A stretch of 64,000 nucleotides of DNA, taken from contig JAQYTG010000016.1 of the NCBI GenBank assembly GCA_028724905.1, positions 62,001 through 126,000 on the forward strand, given 5' to 3'. This DNA is from Actinomycetaceae bacterium. Its GTDB lineage: Bacteria; Actinomycetota; Actinomycetes; Actinomycetales; Actinomycetaceae. This document shows positions 16,641 to 26,331 of the stretch, piece by piece. The notes under the pieces were generated by a model, which did no database searches, was not told the DNA's origin, and saw only the letters and a list, made by a program, of their open reading frames with translations. Both the position numbers and the translations under genes were made by a program. Position 1 is the first letter of the stretch. Each line of letters opens with the position of its first letter.

Positions 16641-18995
16641 ATGGCAGGCGTAGAAGAGAGACGGACGTTGGTGAGAAAATCGACTAAAGATCGCGTGACG
16701 GCGAAAGAAACGTCTGCGGATGAGACACAAGCATCTGAACCACCTGTAGGTACTGTGACGCCGAGGGGCGCCAAGCATAAGCAGGACGGTTCTGATTTTC
16801 GGCGCAGATGGGACGAGCAGCGGAAGAGCGAGGGGCGAAAACCAGGGCAATCGGGCGAATCGCGGCTGCCTAGACGCGATCTGAAAAACGATTCAAAACG
16901 CGATCCGAAAAAGCAGAAGATCTCCCCGTGGCGGCGGGCTTTTGGCGTCATCGGTTTTCTGATCTTCGCCACTTTGGTATTTCTATGGTTTGTGAATCCT
17001 TTTGGCTTTACGGCGATCCAGACCTCTGAGGGTCTGCAGGTGCTCGAAAACCAAGAGATCGAGCGGGTGCAGGTGACGGCGCGCTCCGAAGTGGTGCAAG
17101 TGTGGCTTGAGAAAGACTACGTTCCCACGGATGCTCAAGGCAATAAGATGCCTGCCACTCGTAGAGTGCAATTCCAGTATGTGCCTGCTGAAGCCGAGCA
17201 GGTCAATACCTTGGTGCACGATTCAAAAGCTAAACACGGCTTCAATTCGGTGGTGCCCACAGAGTCGTTCCTCTCCACAATGTTCTCACTGCTGCTGCCG
17301 ATGCTGATTCTGGTGGGCATCTTCTTCTGGCTTTTCCCGAAGTTGCAGGGCACAATGACTGGCTTTGGCAAGCTCAAGCGGGAGGGCTTTGATTCTGATC
17401 GCCCTGACGTCACCTTTGAGGATGTGGCTGGCGAGGATGAGGCGGTACAGGAGCTGCGCGAGATTCGTGAGTTTTTGGAGACGCCAGATAAATTCCGCAA
17501 GATGGGTGCACGGATTCCGAAAGGGGTGCTGCTGTATGGGCCTCCTGGCACCGGCAAGACGCTACTAGCCAGAGCTGTAGCTGGAGAAGCCGGAGTGCCA
17601 TTTTTCAATATCTCGGCATCGGAGTTCGTAGAGATGTTTGTAGGCGTAGGGGCTTCGCGGGTGCGAGATCTCTTTAACCGTGCTAAAAAAGTAGCTCCGG
17701 CTATCGTATTCGTCGATGAGATTGACGCCGTTGGGCGCAATCGCGGCAGCGGTATCGGAGGCGGTAACGACGAGCGGGAGCAGACGCTCAACCAGCTGCT
17801 GGTGGAGATGGACGGCTTCGACGATCAGACAAACGTGATTGTGATCGCGGCGACGAACCGACCAGATGTGCTTGATTCAGCGCTGATGCGGCCAGGGCGT
17901 TTTGATCGGCAAATAGCTGTGGACGCTCCGGATCTCCCTGGGCGTCAAGCAATTCTGGCGGTGCACGCCAAGGGCAAGCCCCTCGAAGATGACGTACAGC
18001 TTGAGGGTATTGCTCGGCGTACCCCTGGTTTCTCGGGTGCCGATCTGGCGAATGTGCTCAACGAGGCGGCGTTGCTTGCGGCTCGGCGAGATCATCAAAA
18101 GATCAGCATGGATGACGTCGATGAAGCAATTGACCGTGTGATTGCTGGCCCACAGCGCAGCACTCGCGTGATGAATGAGGCGGATAAACTGATGACTGCT
18201 TACCATGAGGGTGGGCACGCCGTGGCCGCTGCTGCGTTGAACTACACCGACCCCGTCACCAAGGTGACGATCTTGCCGCGTGGTAGAGCTCTCGGATACA
18301 CGATGGTGATGCCTGTGGAAGATCGTTACTCCGTCTCTCGCAATCAGCTGCTAGATGAACTTGTCTATTCGATGGGTGGGCGAATCGCTGAGGAGATCGT
18401 TTTCCACGATCCCTCTACAGGGGCTTCGAATGATATTCAGAAGGCCACAAACACCGCACGCAAGATAGTCACTGAATACGGCATGAGCTCGCGCATTGGC
18501 CCTGTACGGTTAGCTGCCGATGACGCAGATCCTATGACCCGTTTCGGTGGCGGACATCAACGAGAGTTTTCTGATGCTGTGGCGCGGGTGGTGGATGAAG
18601 AAGTGCGCGAGCTGCTAGATACCGCCATGCAAGAGGCCTGGCAGTTGCTCATGGACAACCGTGATGTGCTCGACACTCTTGCGCGGCGGCTCTTAGAGAA
18701 AGAAACGGTACTCGAAGACGAGCTAAAAGAAATTTTCGCCAATGTGAAAAAAGCTCCGCTGCGCGAGCAGTGGCTATCTGCTCCGAGCCGGCCAGTTTCC
18801 GAGATTCCACCTATTTCCGTACCGGCGCCACGCGTCGATCCGCCCGATTCTCGTGCAGATGTGCCCGAGCCGCAACCAGATCGGCCAGATCAGCCAAATC
18901 GGCCAGATGCGTCGGCAGGGCAGCCAAATCGGCCAGATGCGTCGGCAGGGCAGCACCGCGCACCTGCAGATGAAAGAGAGTACAACCATGAATGA
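16641..18995 (+). CDS. ftsH: ATP-dependent zinc metalloprotease FtsH
   Basis: Membrane-anchored AAA+ protease that degrades misfolded membrane proteins and short-lived regulators. The 784 residues contain an unusual charged N-terminal extension (1-95), TM1 (about 100-121), an extracytoplasmic domain, TM2 (about 212-236), Walker A GPPGTGKT at 300-307, Walker B IVFVDEID, the second region of homology ending RPGRFDRQI, and the zinc motif HEGGH at 522-526. The C-terminal tail (about 720-784) is Pro/Asp-rich and carries a duplicated [10 protein letters not shown] block caused by a 30-bp DNA repeat (18891-18950). The ATG follows the hpt stop directly, and the last 8 bp overlap folE. Confidence 0.97.
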   Translation: MAGVEERRTLVRKSTKDRVTAKETSADETQASEPPVGTVTPRGAKHKQDGSDFRRRWDEQRKSEGRKPGQSGESRLPRRDLKNDSKRDPKKQKISPWRRAFGVIGFLIFATLVFLWFVNPFGFTAIQTSEGLQVLENQEIERVQVTARSEVVQVWLEKDYVPTDAQGNKMPATRRVQFQYVPAEAEQVNTLVHDSKAKHGFNSVVPTESFLSTMFSLLLPMLILVGIFFWLFPKLQGTMTGFGKLKREGFDSDRPDVTFEDVAGEDEAVQELREIREFLETPDKFRKMGARIPKGVLLYGPPGTGKTLLARAVAGEAGVPFFNISASEFVEMFVGVGASRVRDLFNRAKKVAPAIVFVDEIDAVGRNRGSGIGGGNDEREQTLNQLLVEMDGFDDQTNVIVIAATNRPDVLDSALMRPGRFDRQIAVDAPDLPGRQAILAVHAKGKPLEDDVQLEGIARRTPGFSGADLANVLNEAALLAARRDHQKISMDDVDEAIDRVIAGPQRSTRVMNEADKLMTAYHEGGHAVAAAALNYTDPVTKVTILPRGRALGYTMVMPVEDRYSVSRNQLLDELVYSMGGRIAEEIVFHDPSTGASNDIQKATNTARKIVTEYGMSSRIGPVRLAADDADPMTRFGGGHQREFSDAVARVVDEEVRELLDTAMQEAWQLLMDNRDVLDTLARRLLEKETVLEDELKEIFANVKKAPLREQWLSAPSRPVSEIPPISVPAPRVDPPDSRADVPEPQPDRPDQPNRPDASAGQPNRPDASAGQHRAPADEREYNHE
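18891..18950. repeat. Perfect 30-bp tandem duplication in ftsH tail
   Basis: Positions 18891-18920 and 18921-18950 are identical (30 of 30), and the first bases repeat again after 18950. The reading frame is kept, so ten residues of the FtsH tail are duplicated. Confidence 0.95.
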
Positions 18996-19566
18996 GAGGC
19001 ACTACGATAGCGCTGGCGTGGAAAAAGCAGTGCGCGATTTTCTCATAGCGGTCGGGGAAGATCCCGATCGGGAGGGGCTGCGTGGCACTCCAGAGAGAAT
19101 TGCTCGTTCTGCGAAAGAGATTTTTGGCGGACTCTATAGCGATCCTGCTCACGTGCTCGAAACGACGTTTGATATTCACCATGAAGAGATGGTGCTGGTG
19201 CGCGATATTCCGATGTACTCCATGTGCGAGCACCACCTCTTGCCGTTCCACGGGGTTGCCCATGTGGGCTACATTCCCGCTCCTGACGGGAGAGTGACGG
19301 GATTATCGAAGCTCGCGCGGTTGGTGGCAGGCTATGCTCAGCGTCCGCAGGTGCAAGAACGGCTCACGACGCAGGTGGCGGATGCGCTCTCGGAGGAGCT
19401 TGGAGCTCAAGGCGTGATAGTGGTGATTGAAGCCGAACATCTGTGCATGAGCATGAGAGGAGTACGTAAACCAGGAGCCAAGACGGTGACCAGCGCTGTG
19501 CGTGGCATCATGCGCGAACAGACCACGCGCGCAGAAGCCATGAGCCTCATTATGGCTCAGCATTGA
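18988..19566 (+). CDS. folE: GTP cyclohydrolase I
   Basis: Converts GTP to 7,8-dihydroneopterin triphosphate, the first step of folate synthesis. The 192-residue product has the zinc ligands Cys80 and His83 in [12 protein letters not shown] and Cys153 in EHLCMSMRG, plus the C-terminal signature TSAVRGIMR. The open frame extends back to 18853 in ftsH-overlapping repeats, but family homology starts at [14 protein letters not shown] (18988), which overlaps the ftsH stop by 8 bp. It begins the folate genes folE, folP and folB-folK. A 282-bp gap separates it from folP. Confidence 0.96.
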   Translation: MNERHYDSAGVEKAVRDFLIAVGEDPDREGLRGTPERIARSAKEIFGGLYSDPAHVLETTFDIHHEEMVLVRDIPMYSMCEHHLLPFHGVAHVGYIPAPDGRVTGLSKLARLVAGYAQRPQVQERLTTQVADALSEELGAQGVIVVIEAEHLCMSMRGVRKPGAKTVTSAVRGIMREQTTRAEAMSLIMAQH

Positions 19567-19848
19567 CCATGACGAGCGTGTGAATATGGTTGGTGTGGTG
19601 CGCACAGGCAGCTTCGCGCTGTAGGGGAGCTTCGTGCCGTCGGAAGTTACTTCTTCGCACTGTTCGGGCCGGAGGGCGTCTATAGGAGAGAGCCTATGGG
19701 AGAGCGCCGATGTTTGCGCCTGTGTGCCCCGATGCTCGCGCCTCTATGGTGTGCATCACGAATGCACATCCACATACGCCAGCCACATGAGCCATATTGC
19801 GGCATATAGTACCTGATCGTCAACGCTGCACAACCTAAGGAGAGAGCA
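19567..19848 (+). promoter_or_regulatory. folE-folP spacer with possible folP promoter
   Basis: 282 bp without a gene. TATAGT at 19805-19810 is a good -10 candidate about 39 nt before the folP ATG, with no convincing -35. A small hairpin TGTGCAT/ATGCACA lies near 19751-19768. Confidence 0.35.
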
Positions 19849-20685
19849 ATGCAGGTGATGGGAATCGTCAATGTCACGCCAGATTCCTTCTCAGATGGAG
19901 GACTGTGGAGTGACGCCGATGCGGCTGTGGCTCACGGCCGTGAACTCGCCGAGCAAGGGGCAGGCATTCTCGATATTGGTGGGGAATCGACGCGCCCTGG
20001 GGCAACGATGCTAGCGCCACACCAGGAGTGGGAACGTATCCGCACAGTCGTGACGGATCTGACCCACGACCCCGACGTGCAGGCGCAGCTATCAGTAGAC
20101 ACCTACCATGCTGCGACGGCGCTCCGCGCTGTTCAGGCTGGAGCTAGTATCGTCAATGACGTCACCGGCGGACAGGGCGATCCACAGATGTTTGCCACGG
20201 TAGCCGATCTCGGATGCGAGTATATTTTGCAGCACGGCCGAGGAAATCCACAGACCATGAATTCTCTCGAACACTACGAGCAGCACGTAGGCATTGAAGT
20301 GCATGAAGAGCTGCTGCGTCAGCGAGATGCTGCAGTGGCGGCAGGTGTGAAACCAGAGCGCATTATTCTCGATCCTGGCCTAGGGTTTGCAAAAACTGGA
20401 GACCACGATTGGGATGCCATCGCTGGGCTTGAGTTGATTATGCGAGAGGGGCACCGCGTTCTGGTGGGCGCGAGCCGCAAGAGATTCATAGCCGATGTGA
20501 GCAAACCGATTGGCTCTAGCGGGCCGGATCGAGATGTGGCGACGGCAGTGATCTCAGGATTGTTGAGCGAATTGGGTATTTGGGCTGTGAGGGTGCACAA
20601 CGTAGCCGCGAGTGTGGTGGCAATTCGGGTACACGAGCAGATGCACGCAGCGCAAAAACGGTGGCAAGGGGCGTATCATGCGTGA
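19849..20685 (+). CDS. folP: Dihydropteroate synthase
   Basis: Joins p-aminobenzoate to 6-hydroxymethyl-dihydropterin pyrophosphate; the target of sulfonamides. The 278-residue TIM-barrel protein carries both family signatures: MGIVNVTPDSFSDGG at the N-terminus and DIGGESTRPGA near 43-53. Further marks are SVDTYHA, IVNDVTGG and the phosphate-binding region GASRKRFI near 203. AAGGAG lies about 5 nt before the ATG. The stop overlaps the folB-folK start by 8 bp, so translation is probably coupled. Confidence 0.96.
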   Translation: MQVMGIVNVTPDSFSDGGLWSDADAAVAHGRELAEQGAGILDIGGESTRPGATMLAPHQEWERIRTVVTDLTHDPDVQAQLSVDTYHAATALRAVQAGASIVNDVTGGQGDPQMFATVADLGCEYILQHGRGNPQTMNSLEHYEQHVGIEVHEELLRQRDAAVAAGVKPERIILDPGLGFAKTGDHDWDAIAGLELIMREGHRVLVGASRKRFIADVSKPIGSSGPDRDVATAVISGLLSELGIWAVRVHNVAASVVAIRVHEQMHAAQKRWQGAYHA

Positions 20686-21808
20686 AGACTTTCCCACAAT
20701 GAAAGAGCAGGTCATTCGGCTCGCGGGGCTGCGGTCTACCGGCACTCATGGGGTTCTTCCCTCCGAGCATGAGATACCGCAAGAATTTGTGGTAGATGTC
20801 GACATGGTGGTGTGCACTGAGCAAGCAGTAGCTGAAGATTCGCTTCACTCTACTGTCTCGTATGCCGATGTGGCCGATATTGTACTGCGCACGATTCAGG
20901 GTGCCCATGTGAATTTGATTGAGACCTTAGCTGATCGTATTGCCGAGCAGGTGGCGCAGCTAGGTGCGCGCAAAGTGACCGTCACAGTGCACAAGCCGCA
21001 AGCTCCGCTTGAGCAAACGTTCTCGGACGTGAGTACAACGGCAACTGTGCCAGGGGCTTTACTCACTCCACGTCGTCGGCGGGTCGTGATTGGTATTGGT
21101 TCCAACCTCGACGTCCCCGAGGCACATATCATTGAGGCGGTGCATACGATTTCACACATAGTTGAGATAGAGGAAGTCTCCGAACTCTATCTCACGGAGC
21201 CGCAGCTGGCTGATGGGCAGCAAGATCAACCAGACTACGTGAATGCGGTGATCACCTGCTATACGGATATTCCGCCGTTGCCTTTCTTGCATCTGCTCCA
21301 TCACATTGAGGCAGAGCACGGGCGGATACGCACCAAACGCTGGGAGGCACGCACTCTCGATATCGACGTGATTGACGTCGAGGGGCTGACTAGTGTGGAT
21401 CCGGAGCTGCTGATTCCACACCCGCGAGCAGCTCAACGGCGTTTTGTGCTAGAGCCGTGGTTCTCTATTGATCCTACGGCCACATTGGCAGGAGTTTCAG
21501 TGGCGCAATTGCTGGAACAGACCAGTGGGCAGCGCACAACTCGGATGGACGCGGAGGAATATATGCCGCGGGTGATGGAAGTGCTCAGCGAATGGGAAGC
21601 AGAAGACGACGATTCTGATTTTCTCGACGACCTCGAGGGTTTCGACGATTTCGACGGCTTGGGTGGCTTCAATGGTTGGGGCGACTTTAGCGGCCGCGAC
21701 TCGGATTCTGGTGACGACGATTCCGGTTTTGATGGGGATGTTGACGGCTGGTATCCTTTTGGCTCTGGGCATGGAGGCGGTGGAGGACGCGGAGGCCACA
21801 GGCGATGA
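20678..21808 (+). CDS. folB-folK: Bifunctional dihydroneopterin aldolase / HPPK fusion
   Basis: One 376-residue protein covers two successive folate steps. Residues 1-125 are dihydroneopterin aldolase (FolB; IRLAGLRSTGTHGVLPSE start, FVVDVDM). Residues about 128-290 are 6-hydroxymethyl-dihydropterin pyrophosphokinase (FolK; VVIGIGSNLD, RTKRWEARTLDIDVIDV, IPHPRAAQRRFVLEPW). The C-terminal 75 residues are a Asp/Gly/Phe-rich tail (DDDSDFLDDLEGFDDF type) not needed by either domain. The ORF extends to 20612, but the ATG at 20678 has AAGGGG upstream and starts the homologous part. FolB-FolK fusions are known in actinobacteria. Confidence 0.93.
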   Translation: MREDFPTMKEQVIRLAGLRSTGTHGVLPSEHEIPQEFVVDVDMVVCTEQAVAEDSLHSTVSYADVADIVLRTIQGAHVNLIETLADRIAEQVAQLGARKVTVTVHKPQAPLEQTFSDVSTTATVPGALLTPRRRRVVIGIGSNLDVPEAHIIEAVHTISHIVEIEEVSELYLTEPQLADGQQDQPDYVNAVITCYTDIPPLPFLHLLHHIEAEHGRIRTKRWEARTLDIDVIDVEGLTSVDPELLIPHPRAAQRRFVLEPWFSIDPTATLAGVSVAQLLEQTSGQRTTRMDAEEYMPRVMEVLSEWEAEDDDSDFLDDLEGFDDFDGLGGFNGWGDFSGRDSDSGDDDSGFDGDVDGWYPFGSGHGGGGGRGGHRR

Positions 21809-22425
21809 ATCCCGCAGATCTGCCGTTGGATGCGCGCGGTGTGGTAAATGATTCTGGGCGCTGTTATGCCTCTTTGCGAGCAGGTGGCCAAGAGCACAGC
21901 GACGAGCAGACGCTCAGGGAGAAGCAGCAGCGAAGACTCCGGCTCACCCCCGCGTGGCTGCTGGTTTTAATTGCCGTGGTTGTGGCAGCGGCGTGTTTCT
22001 TTGCTGCGGAAGTGTGGCTCAATGCCGGCTTTATGCCGATGATGGTACCGTTGATAAGTTTCGTTGTGCCGTTGATTCTAGCTGTGGTGGTTGGTGTGCA
22101 AGGATGGCGAGTGCGAGCATATCGACGTGGAGGGAGATCCATCCATGCGCTTACCGCGGGGAGAATTTTTGTGCTTACTCAAGCTGGTTCACGTGCTGGT
22201 GCAGTGCTCGTAGGCAGCGCCCTCGGCGTCATAAGTGCTTATGCCCACATCGGCCCGTCGAATTTTTTAGCTGAGCAGATGTTTCGGCTAGCCCTGTGTG
22301 CTCTGGCGTCACTAACGTTGGTGATCGTGAGCTATTGTGCTGAACGCTGGTGCGTCATAGATGATCCAGATTCGGGCTCAGATTCGCCCCATACTCCGCT
22401 CCCAGGAGCGGGAGCAGCTGCGTGA
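21805..22425 (+). CDS. DUF3180-family membrane protein
   Basis: Small integral membrane protein of the actinobacterial DUF3180 family, conserved downstream of folK (as in mycobacteria). Of 206 residues the first 47 are hydrophilic. Four transmembrane helices follow: about 48-68 (WLLVLIAVVVAAACFFAA), 76-97, 128-148 and 160-180. The start uses ATGA overlap with the folB-folK stop, with GGAGG upstream, indicating translational coupling. Function unknown. Retention in the folate cluster suggests a shared operon, not necessarily a folate role. Confidence 0.8.
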   Translation: MNPADLPLDARGVVNDSGRCYASLRAGGQEHSDEQTLREKQQRRLRLTPAWLLVLIAVVVAAACFFAAEVWLNAGFMPMMVPLISFVVPLILAVVVGVQGWRVRAYRRGGRSIHALTAGRIFVLTQAGSRAGAVLVGSALGVISAYAHIGPSNFLAEQMFRLALCALASLTLVIVSYCAERWCVIDDPDSGSDSPHTPLPGAGAAA

Positions 22426-22724
22426 CGGGAGCCCTGCTGTGCAGGCCATCAAAGTGTTTGCAATGGGAGATGCTGCGTGGCGGGGAGCAATGCCTCGCAG
22501 TCGCGGTAGACAGTGGCGGCGGTGTAGCAAAGTATGCAATGTGTGATGAGGCCTGTAATGGTGATCAAAGAACAGCGTGTGGGCGTCGGCGCGGTGTACG
22601 GGCGTTCTGCAGTGCTGAGAGAATGGAAATCTACGGGTAGGCGTGCCGTATGGAGGCGTAGGCCGAGGTGATGAGTAGATGAGACTGTGGGCACAGCGAC
22701 GGAAAAGTTCGATAGTATAGAAAG
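22426..22724. other. Intergenic region with leaderless promoter
   Basis: 299 bp without a gene. At its end TAGTAT (22713-22718) lies 6 nt before the ATG at 22725 and there is no ribosome binding site, suggesting a leaderless transcript for the bPH2 gene pair. Confidence 0.4.
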
Positions 22725-23231
22725 ATGAAAATCATTCTCGGAAGCGATGTTCCTCTTAAGCGTGTGGCACCCGACTATCTAAAAGTGTCACTCATCTCTA
22801 CCGCACTCACATGGGGTGCACTTGTTGCGGTGTTGCTCGTGATTTCACTCGTGGTCACATTAAATACGGACAGTCTTGTGTGGCGCATTATTTTGTGGGT
22901 GGCGACGGCACTTGCCGTGATTGGCGCTATCGTGGATGCTGCGCTCACACCGCGTCGGGTGCGGGCAATCGGCTATGCGGAGCTCCCTGAAGAGCTGGTG
23001 GTGCGTTCGGGGCTTTTGTTTCAGAAGCTAGTGTTGGTGCCCTATGGGAGAATGCAGCAAGTGAATGTGAATACTGGCCCGCTGCTCTCACGTTTTGGTC
23101 TGGCCAATATCGAGCTCGTCACCGCGTCGGCCACTACCAATGCGGCTATTGCGGGGTTGCCACTCGCGGAAGCTGAACGTTTGCGAGAGAAACTCACGGC
23201 ACTTGGTAGCGCCAATATGGAGGGGATCTGA
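22725..23231 (+). CDS. bPH2 (bacterial PH-like) domain membrane protein, YdbS type
   Basis: 168-residue protein with two transmembrane helices (about 25-48 and 53-72) followed by one bacterial pleckstrin-homology-like domain. The domain shows the family pattern PEELVVRSGLLFQKLVLVPYGRMQQVNVNTGPLLSRFGLANIEL, quoted here only in part (RSGLLFQK, PYGRMQQVNV, FGLANIEL). It is paired with the larger bPH2 protein through a TGATG overlap, exactly like ydbS-ydbT pairs. Molecular function is unknown; roles in membrane stress or lantibiotic tolerance have been proposed for relatives. The start is probably leaderless. Confidence 0.85.
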   Translation: MKIILGSDVPLKRVAPDYLKVSLISTALTWGALVAVLLVISLVVTLNTDSLVWRIILWVATALAVIGAIVDAALTPRRVRAIGYAELPEELVVRSGLLFQKLVLVPYGRMQQVNVNTGPLLSRFGLANIELVTASATTNAAIAGLPLAEAERLREKLTALGSANMEGI

Positions 23232-25285
23232 TGACGTCGCAACCGCCGTCCGAACTGCAGATCGAGGCTCAGGTGCAACCTGAGCCTCGATCTGAACAAC
23301 TGCGCTCTGTCTCGCAGTCTGCTCCGTACCCTGTGCCTCCTGAACCACAGTCCGAGCCTCAGCCTGCGCCGTCCGACCTGCCATCCCAGACGTCTGCGCC
23401 TACTCAGGTCGAGGAGTCTGTGTCTCAGGCCAGCCTCCACTCTCATGCTGAGCCGCAGTCGCTATCGCAGGGTGAGCCAGGATCCAATTCTCATCCTCAT
23501 ACGCGCTCAGCACAGGCACAGCGCACTGCGATCACTGCAGAACTGGGCGTTGCTGCTGTGCCCGAGGAAGCCTGGCGTCATTTTCATAAGATTACGCCGA
23601 TCACGCGCATGGGTATTATCTGGGTCGCACTGGTGTATTTCGTGTTCAACTTGTTTGGTCAAGCGTTGCAAGACGAGCATCTCTTAGATATGCTCCGCGT
23701 GGCTAGTGCGGCTGTGTCTCTCAAAATACTGGGGATTGCGCTGGCAGCGCTCATCGGCGTCAGCTTACTGGTGATCGTACCTGGATATGTGGGGTGGAAG
23801 CGGCGGACATTCGCGCTCGCAGAATCGGGGATCCACTTTCGTCAGGGTGTGCTGATGAAAAACCACACCCAGATGCGTTGGGATCGGGTGCAGAGTGTAG
23901 AAATTCAACAGACGCTTTTCGGCCGTATTTTCGGCTTTGGCACTGTGAAAGTGGAGTCCGCTGGCAATGACGTCGATCTTGAACTGGGGCTCTTGCGGGT
24001 GCGGGATGCTGCAGCGCTGCGCCGTGAAATACTCGTGAGCCTCGATCGCGTCCGCTCTGGTCTTCCGCCCCTGGCAGCTGGCGGTGATACAGATACCCCT
24101 GCCCATCTGGCGTTTCAGGGCGCTGCAGCTATGGCAGATCAGGGCATTGCGGCTGTGTCGGCGCAGCCTAGCGAGGCACCAGTTGCAACGCAGCCTAGCG
24201 AGCCACCAGCCGTAGCGCAGCCTAGCGAGGCATCAGTTGCAGCGCAGTCCAATGGTGTAGTGGCTGCAACCTCTGCCCTTTCAGAGCACGCCGTGGCACA
24301 TATCCCAGCCCCAGTTTCGCAGCCGCTATCTGAACCAGCGCCACTTGTGCTGGATGCGGATGATCTTGAGCGAGATGTGTTGGTATACGAACTGACTGGT
24401 GGCCGGCTGATTGCGTCGAGAATGTTGTCGGTTTCTTTCATCGTAGCGATGCTGATAACGGTGGTCGGTGTCATGATGGCAATAGTCTTTATGATGCCCT
24501 ATGGAATCGCCATCGCGTCGGGGTGGTTGGGCATACTTGTGATGTTTGTTGGCTATGCATGGAGTTTCATCAAGGGCCTGTTCGACGATTTCGGTACGAA
24601 ACTTTACCTCAGCGAAAACGGATTGCGTCGCCGTGCTGGCCTGACGAAACTCGTCACCAGCACCTATCCGCCGCAGCGTATCCATGCGGTGCGAGTGTAT
24701 CGGCCGTGGCTGTGGAAACGTCTAGACTGGTGGAGAGTTGATATTTTGCGTGCCGGAGTGGCGGGAGATACTGAAACTCTCACCCGAACCTTTGTGCCGG
24801 TAGCTACTAGAGAGCAGATGCTGCGCATTATGTGGACGTTGATGCCAGGGCTGGGTACGCACGAGGATTCAGCAGTACTGGCAGAGGCTTTTGATGGTAG
24901 AGGGAGCGGACAGTGGTTTGCTGGCGCTCCTACATCGGCGAAGTGGTTAGATCCAATAGGAAGAGTTGGCCGTGGGCTGGCGCTTACGCCACGAGCTGTA
25001 CTCACTCGATCCGGCAGACTTGGGCGCATGGTGAGCATTATTTTCCAAGACCATATTCAGAGCATGAGAATCTCTGTGGGGCCGTTGCAGCAGAAACTGA
25101 CTTTGGCGAGTCTTAGGATGGATCTTGTACTTGGTGTGCATATCGGCTCTGCCATAAATTTGGAGGCAGATCAACTCTGGCAGATGATGCAGGAAGAGAA
25201 CGAACGTGCCCGTGAAGCTCGGCGAGCAGGAGTGGCAGAGTCGCTCACGCAGTGGAAAGAGCGCGTAGGGATCGCGGGGGTTTAA
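23231..25285 (+). CDS. Multi-domain bPH2 membrane protein, YdbT type
   Basis: 684-residue membrane protein, partner of the preceding gene (1-nt overlap). Residues 1-95 are a Pro/Glu/Gln/Ser-rich tail (PEPRSEQ, PPEPQSEPQ) with little predicted fold. Helix pairs near 132-150 and 160-185 precede a bPH2 domain (RQGVLMKNHTQMRWDRVQSV). A linker with three 9-residue repeats (QPSEAPVAT-like, about 311-337) follows. A second helix pair (about 398-422 and 428-448) and two more bPH2-like segments (LSENGLRRRAGLTKLV; LTRSGRLGRMVSIIFQDHIQSM) complete it. Function unknown; the repeats and extended N-terminus are not typical of the family. Confidence 0.82.
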   Translation: MTSQPPSELQIEAQVQPEPRSEQLRSVSQSAPYPVPPEPQSEPQPAPSDLPSQTSAPTQVEESVSQASLHSHAEPQSLSQGEPGSNSHPHTRSAQAQRTAITAELGVAAVPEEAWRHFHKITPITRMGIIWVALVYFVFNLFGQALQDEHLLDMLRVASAAVSLKILGIALAALIGVSLLVIVPGYVGWKRRTFALAESGIHFRQGVLMKNHTQMRWDRVQSVEIQQTLFGRIFGFGTVKVESAGNDVDLELGLLRVRDAAALRREILVSLDRVRSGLPPLAAGGDTDTPAHLAFQGAAAMADQGIAAVSAQPSEAPVATQPSEPPAVAQPSEASVAAQSNGVVAATSALSEHAVAHIPAPVSQPLSEPAPLVLDADDLERDVLVYELTGGRLIASRMLSVSFIVAMLITVVGVMMAIVFMMPYGIAIASGWLGILVMFVGYAWSFIKGLFDDFGTKLYLSENGLRRRAGLTKLVTSTYPPQRIHAVRVYRPWLWKRLDWWRVDILRAGVAGDTETLTRTFVPVATREQMLRIMWTLMPGLGTHEDSAVLAEAFDGRGSGQWFAGAPTSAKWLDPIGRVGRGLALTPRAVLTRSGRLGRMVSIIFQDHIQSMRISVGPLQQKLTLASLRMDLVLGVHIGSAINLEADQLWQMMQEENERAREARRAGVAESLTQWKERVGIAGV
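24161..24241. repeat. Three 27-bp in-frame tandem repeats
   Basis: Units 24161-24187, 24188-24214 and 24215-24241 share the core CGCAGCCTAGCGAG. The 27-bp length keeps frame and encodes QPSEAPVAT-type repeats in the linker of the bPH2 protein. Confidence 0.85.
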
Positions 25286-25294
25286 GATAACCGC

Positions 25295-26188
25295 ATGGTA
25301 GATGACGATTCGTTGAATGATTTTCAGAGGCAGCCTGATTTCCCTGGTTCATCTTCTCCGGCATACTTCGCCTCCGTGCCTGCCCCAGGAAGAATGCGTA
25401 TTGGTATTATTTCAGCGGGGAAAGTAGGCACAGTGCTCGGCAGTGCTTTGAGAGCGGCGGGGCACCAGGTGATCGGTGCGTATGCGAGATCGGCTGCTTC
25501 GCGTGAGCGGCTAGAAGCGATGCTGCCTGGAGTACCAGCTGTGGACATTCCCGAGATTGTGGAGCGCAGCGAGCTGGTGGTGCTGGCGATTCCCACAGCT
25601 AGTATCGAACCGTTGGTTGAACAGGTGGCGCAACAAGGCTTGTGGCGGCCTGGTCAGATTGTGGTGCACACCGCTGGGCGAGTGGGTGGTGCGGTGCTGG
25701 CTCCAGCAGCTCGCTGTGGAGCGCTGTGTTTGGCTATTCATCCGGCTATGAGCTTCACGGGCACTTCTTTGGATGTGGCGCGTTTGAGGAGCTGCTTTTT
25801 TGCGGTGACGGCGCCTGCGCCGCTGCAGCCGATTGGGCACGCTCTGGCGGCCGAGCTAGGCGGAGAGTCTGTCGTAGTGGCAGAAGCAGATCGGCCTGCC
25901 TACCACCTGGCAGTGCGGCACACTGCCCGCCATGTAGGTGCGGTGGTGGAGCAGTCGATGCAGCTACTTGTGAGTTTGGGCATCGAGTCCCCAGGAGATT
26001 TGTTGCGTTCACTTGCGGAATCTGCCCTGCAACGCGCGTTAGGCACCAGCGGTGAGCAACTGGCCAATCTCAGTGCTGATGTTGGCAGTGGAGGCGATGC
26101 TACCTACGTGCAGATTGCAGCTGATCTTGAGCGAGAAGATCCCGCTTTCGCCCATCTGGCACGGGTGTATCGTGCTCTAGAGGAATAG
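25295..26188 (+). CDS. DUF2520 / Rossmann-like NAD(P)-binding protein
   Basis: 297-residue predicted oxidoreductase-like protein. An N-terminal Rossmann fold (IGIISAGKVGTVLGSALRAAGH from residue 36, with GxGxxG replaced by SAGKVG) is followed by a helical DUF2520 domain (HPAMSFTGT, then an AEADRPAYHLAVRHTARH segment). In actinobacteria this gene regularly lies just before panC, and it resembles ketopantoate-reductase/pyrroline-reductase architecture. A pantothenate role is suggested by context but unproven. It starts 9 bp after the bPH2 gene. The first 34 residues precede the conserved core, so a later start (GRMRIGIIS) is possible. Confidence 0.85.
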   Translation: MVDDDSLNDFQRQPDFPGSSSPAYFASVPAPGRMRIGIISAGKVGTVLGSALRAAGHQVIGAYARSAASRERLEAMLPGVPAVDIPEIVERSELVVLAIPTASIEPLVEQVAQQGLWRPGQIVVHTAGRVGGAVLAPAARCGALCLAIHPAMSFTGTSLDVARLRSCFFAVTAPAPLQPIGHALAAELGGESVVVAEADRPAYHLAVRHTARHVGAVVEQSMQLLVSLGIESPGDLLRSLAESALQRALGTSGEQLANLSADVGSGGDATYVQIAADLEREDPAFAHLARVYRALEE

Positions 26189-26194
26189 CGGAGC

Positions 26195-26248
26195 TGGCTG
26201 ATATGAGCAGCCGGTGATGGTTAAAATGGCTGCCAGATATGAGCGACC
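26195..26248. repeat. Diverged direct repeat after the DUF2520 gene
   Basis: TGGCTG..ATATGAGC occurs at 26195-26212 and again, with a 4-nt insertion, at 26227-26248, beginning 7 bp after the stop codon. Confidence 0.55.
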
Positions 26249-26318
26249 TGCGGCCTCGCATCAAAGCTAGATAAGTGTGCCCTGGCACACACTATTCGTT
26301 CTCGTGTGGTGGCGTCAC

Positions 26319-26324
26319 TAGAAT
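26319..26324 (+). promoter_or_regulatory. -10 element for leaderless panC
   Basis: TAGAAT is followed by 7 nt and then the GTG of panC at 26332. No ribosome binding site is seen, so a leaderless transcript is likely. Confidence 0.5.
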
Positions 26325-26331
26325 AGAGTGC

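Noticed and set aside
18853..18987. N-terminal extension of folE into ftsH
   Set aside because: The extra residues are a frame-shifted reading of the FtsH tail repeats; homology starts at 18988.
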